Of a stretch of DNA of 32,802 nucleotides, positions 1-9,888 are shown piece by piece; within the stretch, counting starts at the first letter, position 1; each line of letters starts with the position of its first letter. Source of the DNA: Rhizoclosmatium globosum (Eukaryota; Chytridiomycota; Chytridiomycetes; Chytridiales; Chytriomycetaceae). Below the pieces are notes generated by a model that was given only the letters and a program-made list of their open reading frames with translations, ran no database searches and was not told the DNA's origin. The stretch lies in the NCBI GenBank assembly GCA_002104985.1, contig MCGO01000325.1, positions 1 through 32,802 on the forward strand, read 5' to 3'. A program made the position numbers and the translations under genes.

Positions 1-1857
1 CGCATCTCACCCTTCTTTGCCACAGTTTTTACCACGCCATCAGTGCTAGATCCACCTTTCACACTAAACCGAAACAGTCTCTTCCATTTACTAAAGCCGT
101 CAACTCCAAACGAAGGCTCTCAAGGGGCACCCACTCCGCAAGCATACGCTTAATCAGTGGAGCCATAGCTCCCACCACCAAAGAATCCAACCGATACTCC
201 ACATACTCATCAAAAAACTCTCCCTGAATCCTAGCAAACAACGCCCCAAAAGCATCATCAATCTCCGCCGCCGTCACTTTCCCCCAACCACTATTATTCA
301 ACATACACGCCTTCTCAAGCTTCTTCCCCGTCTCAACCACAACTTCCGCAACCTGAACAACAGCAGCAAGCCGCTCCCTCCTTCCCTGAACATCCACAAC
401 CCGTCGACGCATCCCTTCAATCTCCGAATCCACACGCGCAAGAGTCTTGGTCTCAAGCGTCAACGCTTTCGACAGCCTAACAAGATCCAATTCCGCTTCT
501 GAAGCCATAGTCCGCACGTTATACCGTAATTCCACCAGATGCGATGCAGCTTCACGTAATGCAGCGATTTGCGCGCCGGTGCTCAAGTCATTCATGTTTT
601 GGACTTGTCGCGCTTGAGCGCCAGTCATGTCAATGATTTTTTGAGTTGGTTCAAGGGATGGGGCGGTAGATGATTCTTGGATGAGTTGGTCAGCTGTTTT
701 GTAGGAGACTTTTGATTTTCGTTTTCCAGTGGAGGTTGAACTGCTTCGCCATTGATCTGCCGCGACTTTTTTGGAGGCATCCTTCTTTTTCGATTTTGAC
801 GCGTCGGCATCGTCATCTGAAGAGATGGATTCGCCCGTTCAGCCTTCTTCATTTGTTGTTCGAGTTTGACAGTTTGCGTGCGTTCATCGAAGCCTCTATG
901 ACCCAATCCCATTTTCTAACAAACTATGTTAGTTGATACAATATTTTCGTAGATTATGCAGTCCTCGATTCACCGCAGTTTCTTCAGATGATACTATCTT
1001 ACTCGCTTCACCCGTATCCTCAACCACTTCACTCCTCACATACTAAATAAAAATACACACCTGCGGCCGTAACTTGACATCAATAGGATTGACAATACCC
1101 GCGCCATCTTTACCCAAACCTTGCCAGGCTTGTATCCCATCTTCTTCAAGAAACTCAGCCCTTCCCATCCTTGTCAAACTTCATGAAATCCTTGTCAGGA
1201 GTAGGATTAAGTCTTGCGGCATTGATTGCAGTCTGACGAGCATCCAGAATGACAGGTTCCTTCTTTGAGAAGGTTTGCCGGTGCAGAAGGAGGTGGACGA
1301 GCAGAGGGAACTGAAGACTTTGTGGATGCGAATGTTGATGGCAGTGTAGGATTGAAAGAGTTGAAAGAGTGTTGTGCGCCCAGTCCAAGACCAAGTCCTC
1401 TTGGAGCATCCATTTCATCCTCCTCCTCCTCCAAATCCCTCGGCACCTTCACAGCCCCCCTTCATCAGCATCGTCCCCTTCATCGACATCCATCGCATCG
1501 TCCCCGAATCCGCACTTGACTCCGCGTCTGAATCCTCAACGTTTGTCTGCGCAGTCGCCCGTTCGAAACGCACTTCCTTTTTCGCTTTGATTTGAAGTCG
1601 TCGTCGTCGTCGTCGTTTTCCTCGGCCCAAATTCCGAGCGCCGCTTCTTCTTTTGTGAATCTTTTCTTTGGTTTTGAGGCATCTTTTTTGGTTGTGAGTC
1701 GCTGGTTCCGGAAACAAGTTCAACGGACACACTCACTTTTGAACAGCTTTGCCTCGGCCCGTTCGTCCGCATCAAATCCGTCAAAGTCTGAGCCGCTTTG
1801 GCCCGAGTCCGAGGAGTCGTACGTGTCGTCAATGTGCTTGCCCTTGCGTCGTCCCAT
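1..1857 (-). CDS. TFIP11: TFIP11/Ntr1-like G-patch splicing factor, 3' end beyond the window, with frame breaks
   Basis: Tuftelin-interacting protein 11 (yeast Ntr1/Spp382) is a nuclear G-patch protein that activates the Prp43/DHX15 helicase to dismantle spliceosomes. Start ATG is at 1857. Exon 1 (1857-1737) gives an acidic N-terminus (MGRRKGKHIDDTYDSSDSG). Exon 2 (1682-1061) holds the TFIP11_N signature RFTKEEAALGIWAEEN and an Asp run. Its end carries a G-patch that reads FLKKMGYKPG, then LGKDGAGIVNPIDVKLRP. An intron (1060-916, branch-like ctaac) leads to exon 3, which starts KMGLGHRGFDERT. Exon 3 then runs VSYKTADQLIQESS into a GCFC-type region ending FFDEYVEYRLDSL and LAEWVPLESL. The C-terminal part lies outside the window. 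Frame must change about eight times; most breaks behave as one base missing, several in homopolymers (near 100, 835, 1135, 1150, 1457, 1504, 1577). One near 1265 is of the opposite phase. Family assignment is firm. Intact gene with sequence errors versus pseudogene is open. Confidence 0.85.
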
Positions 1858-2642
1858 GGTTTAAACAATAAAATATTCATGGAGAAACTAATAACAAGTC
1901 TCTATAATTCAACAATGTAGCAATGTGCACAATCTTCTAAATATTTAAGACTTAATAAATTTCACTTGTGCACTTCCCACAAGACTTAAACCTTTTGTAT
2001 TTTCTCCCCTTCAGTCAGCCCTACAAAATTGTTAACGGTTAAAATGAGTACATCTCCATTATCCAAAGTACAAAGTACATACAGTAATGTCAACAGGAAT
2101 ACGAAAGAATACGAACTGACAATTTCAAAGACCAGCAAACCTAAAAAATCATGAGGAGCCAAATCGCAAAGTGTATGAAATCGACAAGTGTAATGCAGTA
2201 AGAAACTATCATAATCAATACCATATGCGCAATTGGAAATTGAGGAAAGATTAAAACAAATAGCAAAAGCAATTGAGATAGCTCGGCTTAAGAAATGAGA
2301 AAGGGGAAAAAGGCAGAAGAGCAATACCCTTCAGAAACTGCAATATGAATCGAAATAAATTGAAAGAAATTAAAAAATAAGAGAAAGCCATGAATATTGT
2401 ATGTGATGGTCGTCTGATGCATCACGGGCTCGCTTGAAGGAGGAAGACATTTCATAGACTCTTAGTCCGAGTGAGGAGGAAAGCATAGACGTCGTTGCAG
2501 GCGAGGAACAACCGAATAACATAAATCTAGTACATTCATAAGGTTGTTTAAGATCCCCCAGTATATCTGGTATCCTACGTGTTAATCGGCAAGGAAAATG
2601 GCGCCACCCATATGAAAGAAACCTGTAAGAAACCTGTCTCAA
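1858..2642. other. Intergenic region between divergent TFIP11 and NYN genes
   Basis: This 785-bp AT-rich stretch separates two divergent starts and so should hold both promoters. About 1955-2300 is copy 1 of a duplicated block described separately. I see no other gene. A minus-strand open frame at 1986-2324 is hydrophobic and low in complexity and overlaps the repeat, so I do not call it coding. Confidence 0.6.
1955..2300. repeat. Diverged duplicated block, copy 1, with decayed small ORF
   Basis: This block resembles 3810-4230. The best shared stretch is cagccctacaaaattgttaa (about 2016-2035), followed by cggtt and aatgagtacatctcca in both. In the last part, codons from 2218 read IPYAQLEIEERLKQIAKAIE and stop at 2296. 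That parallels MPSAQTEIQEKVEQIAKVVE at 4143, but here the ATG is ATA and a stop follows after 26 codons. Many substitutions between the copies are conservative at protein level. The block is probably an old duplication whose small ORF died in this copy. Confidence 0.65.
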
Positions 2643-3506
2643 ATGAAAGTTGGTGTCTTCTGGGACTATGAGAACTGCCAGATGCCCTCTGGAGCTCAGA
2701 GCTGCGACGTTGTGGAGCGTATTCGAACAGAGATCTATGAGCATGGTCCAATTCACTTGTTTCACGCATACGTCGATGCTCGCCACACCAACCTCTCCAA
2801 CGATCAAAAACGCTCACAAATTCGCCAATCAGGAGTCAAAGTCGTCGATTGTCCGCATGACGATAAGAAAAATGTCGCCGACTTTCAAATTATGGCTGAT
2901 ATCCTTGCGTTTGCGTTGGACAATCCCGCACCATCTGTTATCGTCCTTATTAGTGGCGACTTGGACTTCAGCAGTTTTTTGGGCGAGCTTCGTAATAGGC
3001 AATACATCATTGTCTTAATCCAACCAATGGAGGCTAAAAATCCCGTGATGAAGACACTTGCACATCGCTGGCTTCACTGGAAACTGGATGTCTTAAGTGC
3101 TCCTGAAGCTAGAGATGAAGAAAATAGCCGTTCGGATGACAAACAAGACATGGAACCAAACATCAGAAATGAACCTTCTTCTCCTGCATTAATTGGTCGA
3201 ATTTCCAAAAACAAACCCAAAGCAACAGAAGATATCGAACATTCCCAGGCGTTACTTTTTTTGGAAGAACTGGAACCCGACTTCTTTGATCCTTTAATTG
3301 ATACTTTGAAACGTTTACAAGGACTAGATAATTCCGAGTCGGTACTGCGTAGTAGAGTAGGAATGACTTTGAATGAAAAGTACCCTCACGTTTTTAAGCG
3401 AAAGAAATTTTGCCCTTCATTCAAACAATATGCTCGACTAGCGGAAGTTAAAGGATTGATCGTACTTGGAGGAGAATCAGGGACAGCTTGGATTAAATCT
3501 CCTTGA
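2643..3506 (+). CDS. NYN-domain (PIN-like) putative RNase with C-terminal winged-helix-like domain
   Basis: This intact single-exon gene encodes 287 aa. Residues 1-150 form a NYN domain, the PIN-like fold of MARF1/LabA-type proteins. It starts KVGVFWDYENCQMP, has CPHDDKKNVADFQIMADIL in the middle and LISGDLDFSSFL near 100-115. The Asp residues in WDYEN, DKKNVAD, MADI and SGDLDF match the acidic metal-binding pocket of the fold, so RNA cleavage is the likely activity. A charged linker follows. Residues 205-287 (FDPLIDTLKRLQG, SRVGMTLNEKYPHVFK, YARLAEVKGLIVLGG, AWIKSP) look like an OST-HTH/LOTUS-type winged helix that may bind RNA. That C-terminal call is from pattern only. The ATG is the first in the frame. 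The gene sits between two copies of a duplicated block. Confidence 0.8.
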   Translation: MKVGVFWDYENCQMPSGAQSCDVVERIRTEIYEHGPIHLFHAYVDARHTNLSNDQKRSQIRQSGVKVVDCPHDDKKNVADFQIMADILAFALDNPAPSVIVLISGDLDFSSFLGELRNRQYIIVLIQPMEAKNPVMKTLAHRWLHWKLDVLSAPEARDEENSRSDDKQDMEPNIRNEPSSPALIGRISKNKPKATEDIEHSQALLFLEELEPDFFDPLIDTLKRLQGLDNSESVLRSRVGMTLNEKYPHVFKRKKFCPSFKQYARLAEVKGLIVLGGESGTAWIKSP

Positions 3507-4142
3507 GTTTTACCTTTAACCTGCAGAAGCTCAGACAATAATATACATATTCTCTTATTAACTTTAATTGTTCAACTTCTCCGTATATGAGTCTCGTTTC
3601 CTTTCATAACAGTTCATCTGTCATTCTCTGACGGTATCTCCAACTGTTATTCTGACCATCTCCTCGTACTTTTTTTGTACTTTGAAATCTCCAAGTACAA
3701 GTACAATCTCCATGTACACGTAAATGCAGCCCATTGCTGGCGGAACTCATCTCAGTGTCGTGTATTATTCATAATTGCAAAATGCGTAGCTTGCTTTCTT
3801 TGACAGTAATAACCATAAATTTTACATGTTGCACTTGCCACAATATTAATACGATTCCTCCTTAACGGTCAGCCCTACAAAATTGTTAACGGTTACAATG
3901 AGTACATCTCCAAATTCCAAAGTACAAAATGGGCAAAGTACGTACAGAGTACTGACAGAGTACAGTACTGTACAACCAGAAATTTGGCCCATAAAACACA
4001 CGAAAGAATACGAACCGACAAAATTCAATGATAAGCAATCAACACCGTAAATGGGCAACCAGAAAACTGTAAGGAGTGAATTCACCATCAAATGAGCTAA
4101 CCACAAAATTTATAATAATTCAGCAAGAAACTTATCAAAATA
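3507..4142. other. Intergenic region, GTAC-rich, containing repeat copy 2
   Basis: No gene is visible downstream of the NYN gene until the small ORF at 4143. Around 3666-3680 there is a short inverted arrangement (gtac, T7, gtac) followed by several more GTAC tetramers up to 3716. Copy 2 of the duplicated block starts near 3810. A minus-strand hydrophobic frame at 3846-4106 mirrors the repeat and is not supported as a gene. Confidence 0.55.
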
Positions 4143-4230
4143 ATGCCATCTGCACAGACGGAAATTCAGGAAAAAGTAGAACAAATAGCAAAAGTTGTTG
4201 AGATATCTCTGTTCAACAAATTGGAAGGAG
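3810..4230. repeat. Diverged duplicated block, copy 2
   Basis: This is the partner of 1955-2300. Shared landmarks in the same order are a taaattt-cacttg-ccaca stretch, then the cagccctacaaaattgttaa block (about 3872-3891), acgaaagaatacgaac, cagnaagaaact and the start of the small ORF. Copy 2 is longer in the middle because of an added GTAC-rich segment. Both copies lie in the same orientation with the NYN gene between them. Confidence 0.65.
3902..3973. repeat. Cluster of eight GTAC tetramers
   Basis: GTAC occurs at 3902, 3922, 3938, 3942, 3949, 3960, 3965 and 3970, ending in the palindrome gtacagtactgtac. The matching part of copy 1 has only about three. GTAC is self-complementary, so this could be a dimeric protein site or slippage-expanded simple sequence. 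No function can be assigned from sequence. Confidence 0.5.
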
Positions 4231-4376
4231 ATAAAGCACGCAAGACCCTGACGAGCAAAAACCAACAGAAACGTCATTATCGAAAGGTAGTTTCTGATAC
4301 GTTGAAGAATATTCAACAGCGGACCGAGGAATTATCCAGGAATCGGCTACTCAAAAAACTGCAGGAAAAGGAGTAA
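4143..4376 (+). CDS. Small charged helical protein, unknown
   Basis: This 77-aa frame starts at ATG 4143. The product is rich in Lys, Glu, Gln and Arg, with no hydrophobic segment and likely one long helix or coiled coil (IQEKVEQIAKVVEI, then LKNIQQRTEELSRNRLLKKL). I do not recognise a family. The main support is the diverged copy at 2218-2298, which keeps 12 of the first 20 residues plus conservative changes. That suggests the frame was once under protein-level selection. It may also be an exon of a larger, unrecognised gene. Confidence 0.4.
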   Translation: MPSAQTEIQEKVEQIAKVVEISLFNKLEGDKARKTLTSKNQQKRHYRKVVSDTLKNIQQRTEELSRNRLLKKLQEKE

Positions 4377-4899
4377 AAGGAAATATTGAAAGTTACAATC
4401 GCTTATATTTTACGATGAGAACTCAGTGAACAAAGAAAAGAATAGTAAAGTCTAATAAATTCGGATGAAAATGTAGAGGCAAAACGATTGGTTGATTACT
4501 TTTGTCCATCCATGAATATATCCAAGTCAAAATGACCTCCATGCAGAAAAGCATCTCTCTCACTACTTCCATAGCTCAAACCAGAAGAGGTATTAATTGA
4601 ATTCCATTCACTTGGAGGCCTTTAACGGGGCATTGTGCTTTGCATTTGACTGCAAGTAAGTGGTTAATTAAGAGAGAGCCAGCCGTGTATGCGTCTTGGA
4701 ACACGAGCATCGTGCTGGATTATACTCTGCTGGACCACGACTCATTGAATGATTCTTAAAACTTTGAGACTGTTGCAATGAATTTATAACCAACCGATTT
4801 TCTAACCGTTGATAAGCGGTGATCAACCAGTTTAACACATAACCGCTACATCTCCACAATTTAACGCTTTATTTTACTAATCTTGATTTTGTGTGACAA
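4377..4899. other. Intergenic region, no feature recognised
   Basis: This 520-bp stretch lies between the small ORF and the 3' end of the minus-strand Zn2Cys6 gene. I tested 4680-4790, which looks GC-richer and structured, for a tRNA and found no T-loop. Nothing else is supported. Confidence 0.5.
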
Positions 4900-6902
4900 T
4901 CAGTTGTGCAACTTCCAAAACAACCGCCATGCTTCTTCGCTTTTGCCCTTCCATCGAACACCACCCGCAACTTCAAGACCCAATAAGCCGAGAAACGCCC
5001 ATGCGTCTTTCGTAACAGACTCACCAGGATCCTTGATTGACGAAACCTGCATCCCAAGAACCAATTCCTCAACACCATCAACAACAACCCCACTCTCCTT
5101 CGCCAAAAACTCACGATACATGTACTCAACACACTGCAAAAGCGGTAACAACGATCCAGAACTCCTCAACCGGTTCTCAGACTCGATATACGTGCAACAG
5201 TCTCCCACCTCTCTTTCGTCATTCCCCGTAAAACAAGCGCCAACGGTGGCAGATACTCCCACCAATCATCCTTCATTCTACACGTAATAAACCAAAACAC
5301 AATCGTAGATTCAAAAACGCATACACGATCCTCGGCCCAGAAACCCCCGCAACCTTTCCCGCATCAGGCCCGGTTTTAACGTGATTCAGAAAACTCAAGA
5401 GCCCAGAGATTCGATGCGCCGCCTCAAAAGATTCCATAATGGCAAGTGAGATAATGCCGCGTTTCCTTCGTCCATGAAAAAGGGATGACACGAATTCAAC
5501 GCAGATAAATACATTTTGGATCGATGCAACATACACGTTGATGCGAATGCGTTGAAACTGTTGGTAATAACGCGCGGTGGGTGTCAAGCGACGCTTTTTG
5601 GATTTGATGCATAAATAGGTCGTAGTCTCTGTCAGTCAACGCGTCAGGTCGTTCAATTATCACAGTTGACTGATTCGAGAGTAAATAGCAATGCATAAGG
5701 CGTTGAGTTCAGTCATAGCGGGAGAAAAGAGAATATCTCGAATAGATTTAGGTGCAGTCGCATAATATCGTTTGATCTTTGTTATCAATCGCGGAATATT
5801 ATAAGTTGCAAAATGGGTTTCATTTGGTGGAAACACAAGACTGCCCTCAACATCATAAAGAGCACGTGGTGGTTTCATGCTAGCGTCAGGTTCACATTCG
5901 ATTTGACAAGCATCTTCGGATATAGACTTGGTATAGTTTGATAAATATTGAAGACTCCAATAAACCCGCCTCCGTTCCTCTTTCTGATTTCAGTGAGTTT
6001 GAGAGAATGCAACCAAGGAGAGTTATCTGGATCCACGTTTAACCGCAGATCATTTGCCATTTCGATGGCACGCTGGAAGAACGGTTGGCCAAGGGAAGGT
6101 TGTCCCTTCCCTATCCTCGATTATTTAGTCTCAGCATTCCAAACATCAACAACTTACACAATGAAAACAAGAATATATAGTGAAACGCCTGAGCAGTTCT
6201 CACAGAAGGAATATGCGCATACTTCATAACAGCCTTCCGTGCCCGTTGATAGTACGAGAACGCAACGTCATCTGGGACAGTATCCCGAAGAGTCAAAGCA
6301 GCAGTAGCACACAAAACCAATCTATCTTAATTCAGCAAAAAAACATGTACCCAAAACCGCATCGTACCTTAACGGAGCTGGTTCATGAAAGAAATTCCTC
6401 AAATAATCCGGAACAGACAAATCACTTTCCAGCGACTCTCTCGAAACCACGTGAACCGATAAAAGAGAGCATAGTCTTCAAGGGTGGGCATCAAATCTGG
6501 ATCTTCCACGGTTCCGAACTCGTCAGTATCTTCATGGAACTTGAATGGGTACTCAAGCGCTGACGAGATTGCATTTATGGCTGAAGGTGCCTCTTTGTTG
6601 AGGGCTGGGCTAGCAGGGATTGAGTTCGGAGAAGCAGCTTGAACAGAAGCAGCTTGAACAGGGACACGGTGTGATTGTGATCAGACCAGTCGTCCGAGTC
6701 CAATCCATCAACGACGATTCAGTGGCAGAAATGATCTGGTCCAGTGCGCTTACTCTTGCTGACTGAGGCGCTGTTTGCGTACAAGATCGCAGTCCTCAAA
6801 TCCAAGGCGGCTGCATCTTTCACAAGCTACATTGTCAAGTGGATGAACACACTTCTTTTTGCCAGTGTAACAGCGGGTGCATGATGTTCGCTGTTTTCCC
6901 AT
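4900..6902 (-). CDS. Zn(II)2Cys6 fungal transcription factor with frame breaks
   Basis: The ATG at 6902 opens MGKQRTSCTRC, and the cluster continues YTGKKKCVHPLDNVACERC to FEDC. This is the C-x2-C-x6-C-x8-C-x2-C-x7-C pattern of the fungal binuclear zinc DNA-binding domain. A predicted coiled linker follows (VSALDQIISATES). Later pieces read as a fungal-specific TF middle homology region: LEDYALFYRF, VVSRESLESDLSVPDYLRNF, LCATAALTLRDTVPDDVAFS, then FFQRAIEMANDLRLNVDPD and SPWLHSLKLTEIRKR. The tail runs DAWAFLGLLGLEVAGGVRW to WRLFWKLHN, with stop near 4900. Two introns fit well (from 6386 to about 6329, and about 6161-6116). Elsewhere at least eight one-base frame changes are needed, mostly as if one base were missing, and not all sit in homopolymers. 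It is either a decaying gene or error-rich sequence. The target genes are unknown; GH76-1 lies directly upstream on the same strand. Confidence 0.75.
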
Positions 6903-7029
6903 GCTGTTTTTGAAGTGAAAACCAATTTAAGACTCAGTCACTACCGCCAAAGCCCCACCAATTGGCACAAGATTTCAAAAGAAAAATGTCTAAATTCGAA
7001 TGCTTGAAATCACAAAACAGAAAACCCAC

Positions 7030-9330
7030 TTAGTTTCTCGAACGTGACTGATCACGTCCACCAGCACCACCTCTTCCACCACGGCCTCCATCATTCCGTC
7101 TCTCCCTCTCAGAAAGGTAGTTTGGACTTCCAGCTCCAGCTCCTCCACGTCCAACAGACGGGTTACGCCCAGCTGCACTTCCAGCCCGTCCAACCTCATC
7201 TCTACCTCTTGGAACCCCACGTCCAAGACTATCCCCGCTACGATCACTACCCTAGAAACAGCGCCAACACCTCTTGCCTCAACAAGCTTCTCCTTCGAGC
7301 CCGAGTACGCTATTCCAGGCTGCACACGCGCACCACCAACACCACCACCAACAGCACCTTGCTTCATAGCCTTGTTTCTCTGAACAACCACCAAAACAAT
7401 CAAGACAATCAAAATCAAAGCCGCGCATCCGAATCCGATTCCCATGTACATTGCCAATTTGCTGTTTCCAGTTGAAGCAACAGGATTACCGTCAGATCCA
7501 GTCTGGATAGGAGTCTTGTCTTGAACGTGTTGAACGACAGGTGTACCAGTAATAACAACAAGCGCGTTGAGGATAGACACGACTTCGAATTGATCACGAG
7601 GAGAAGTACCGTTCCAAAAGTACGATCCGTGCCTGAATCCAATTCAATAAACAAAACAAAAAAAAAACAAAACAAACAAACTTACTTGGGTCCAAATCAC
7701 GAATACAGTACCAAATCGAGTTACATGGCTGGAAGTTGAACGCGGCACTGGCAGACATAACAGTACGAATCGAGGCTTTGACAGAATCGTCCGTCGTAAT
7801 CGAGTACAAGACACCAATGGATCTGTACACTGGCCACAAGAAACCGTTGGGCATCAAAGGGGCTGAACCACGTGAAGGATCGTACAAGACATTATTGATT
7901 GTGAAATAGGAAACAATACGCGCAAAGTGCTTGTGCGCTTCTTGAAGGTACGTAGTGTCTCCAGTCGCTTTGAACATATGGGCGAGACCAGAGATTAGTA
8001 CACCAGAGTGGTATGAGAACTGTATTGATTCGTCAGTCAACAAGTGGCATATAACGAAAAAAAAGAGTAACTCACGTAATTGGGATTGAGAGTACAAGAC
8101 CGACTGTCCAATCCATCCGAAACGGCATAAGTAGTAGGATCAATCAAAGAGGATGACTTCATCCAAGTGTAGATACGATCCACGTAATCCTTGTAAACTT
8201 GGTTCTTTGTGTACGCATACAACCGCGCACCCATTTCAATATGCTGGGCATTTGTGATGGACGACTTGTAGTAAGCGTCATTGACATTTATGGTTGTACG
8301 ATCACGACTCCCTGAATAAGTATCCCGTGTCAGTTTTTGCAGAAATTGAAATTAAGAGCCAGTATCACTCACAGAAGATTCCTCCACCACAAGAATCATC
8401 CCAGTCGTCCAACATTTGGAAATATGTGTTATTCACCACATCAATATACTTTGGATTCTGGCCATCAACAGGGTTACGAGGAGCAATGATACCATCCTTT
8501 GTCGCTTCAGCAGCACTCATGACGGACAAACCCCACCATCCAATATCTAACGTTGCGAAAGAGAAAAAAAAGGTGTCAGCCCTTCACTAACACGAGTTGA
8601 AAGATTCAAACCATCGTTCCATCGACCAGTCTGCGCCGAAATAGCGTCAAGGAAACCAACATTGGGTCCAACAGCCAATTGCATCTGCCCATCAGACCAA
8701 TCGTTGAACTGGCTGTCACCAGTAAGACCATAGTAATCGTAGAACATACCCCAATAGATTCCACTACACAGTAAAGGTCAGTATACAACCCTAACAACCA
8801 GCCAATATTCCTCGCAAAGCACAGAACAAACCTTTCATGCCACTGAATAAGCGTCTTGGGTGGGTTCTGATACGTCTCGTACCACGCCCCCAAACCCTCC
8901 GTGTTTGCATCAAAGAACATTTTCAAGGGCCACATTGACATCCCGTAAGCTGACAATACGGCGGCTAATGGGGGTGAATCAAAGTGTGAGGCGGCAGAGT
9001 CCGATGCCTGGAAGGAGATGATCCCTTTCGTTGCCACAACTTGTTGACACAACATTGTCAATCCATCCGATCCATCATCTTGTGCCCAAGTCCTTATCAC
9101 TACCACAATGACGAATGCATCAGGACTTCTGAAGTTTGCATCTGGATGGCACGCCTCCTCCCTCACCCCGAAACCCCAAATTGGTTTTAGGTTGGAGACC
9201 CCTTCTCCCGGTACATCTCTGTTCCCTTAGAGTAACAACACAACAACTCACCCTGGTTAGTTGTATCTAGTTGCTGTCCAGCGACACTGGCTGCCAGCAG
9301 CAGTGCACACGCAAGAACAGAGTCTCTCAT
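7030..9330 (-). CDS. GH76 family (Dfg5/Dcw1-like) enzyme, transmembrane, with RGG-rich cytosolic tail (GH76-1)
   Basis: Seven exons: 9330-9252, 9024-8832, 8763-8612, 8546-8373, 8311-8076, 8019-7686 and 7632-7030. The product has a signal peptide (MRDSVLACALLLAASVAG), then a GH76 alpha-1,6-mannanase/transglycosidase fold. Landmarks are SMWPLKMFFDAN, LIQWHESGIYWGMFYDYY, the catalytic double Asp in GRWNDDIGWWG (split by an intron), CGGGIFWSRDR, MGARLYAYTKN, VSDGLDSRSC and ASAAFNFQPC. After NGTSPRDQFEVVSILNAL come one transmembrane helix (MGIGFGCAALILIVLIVLVV) and a basic tail. Splicing gives 1771 nt; two missing bases, in a T run near 7620 and a GGG near 7247, restore 590 codons. The restored frame turns the tail into an Arg/Gly/Ser-rich stretch ending SRSRN at 7030. 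Yeast Dfg5/Dcw1 are GPI-anchored and attach GPI-proteins to the wall, so a cytosolic tail is unusual. The acceptor of exon 2 is less certain. Confidence 0.85.
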
Positions 9331-9888
9331 TCTTGTTGGAAAATTTATCGCTTCAGCGGTCAGTGTCTTTCTTTGGTCAACTGAAAAACGGATATTCATT
9401 CCGATGTGATTATTAAACTGACTTCAGCTTGAAAAGTGGTCATGACTTCCATGAGTGAATGGATGCAAATTAGGTCAAAAGTTATAGTACTTATGCCGTC
9501 GTTCTCTCCAGTATGAACGTATGGCATGTACAGATATTTAAATATTATTTGTAAGCTGCTCGTTGTTGACAGTATCAGTGTTGATTCTGACAGATGATCC
9601 ATGCTTCAATACCGAATGACCTTCTCTTCCCACACACACTGCAAAACAACAAAGATCTTTTCTCTAACATAATTTCAGTGCATTGCTACCGCCAAAGTGC
9701 CAAGCTCCATGATGATCAACGATGCAAGCCCAGAAGGTCAACATTCTTGGCAATTTCTTCCTTCAAACTAGAGGTGCCCCATGATGTGCATCAATACATC
9801 AATTGAGAGAGGAGAGAGGAGAGGAGCAAGATTGATTGACAACTGAAGAGTTGTTTTTAGTTTTGAGCAAAACCTCGACAGCCACCAA
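9331..9888. other. Divergent promoter region between GH76-1 and GH76-2
   Basis: 558 bp separate the head-to-head starts of two GH76 paralogues, so shared upstream control is possible. Just before the GH76-2 start there is a short purine-rich tract (gagagaggagagaggagagg, about 9804-9823). I see no gene or strong element. Confidence 0.5.

Noticed and set aside
1986..2324. Hydrophobic minus-strand ORF and its counterpart at 3846-4106
   Set aside because: Their similarity follows from the duplicated DNA block; frames are not preserved throughout and the peptides are low in complexity. The opposite-strand small ORF is better conserved.
4680..4790. Possible structured RNA or tRNA
   Set aside because: No T-loop, no consistent acceptor stem and no pol III terminator could be found.
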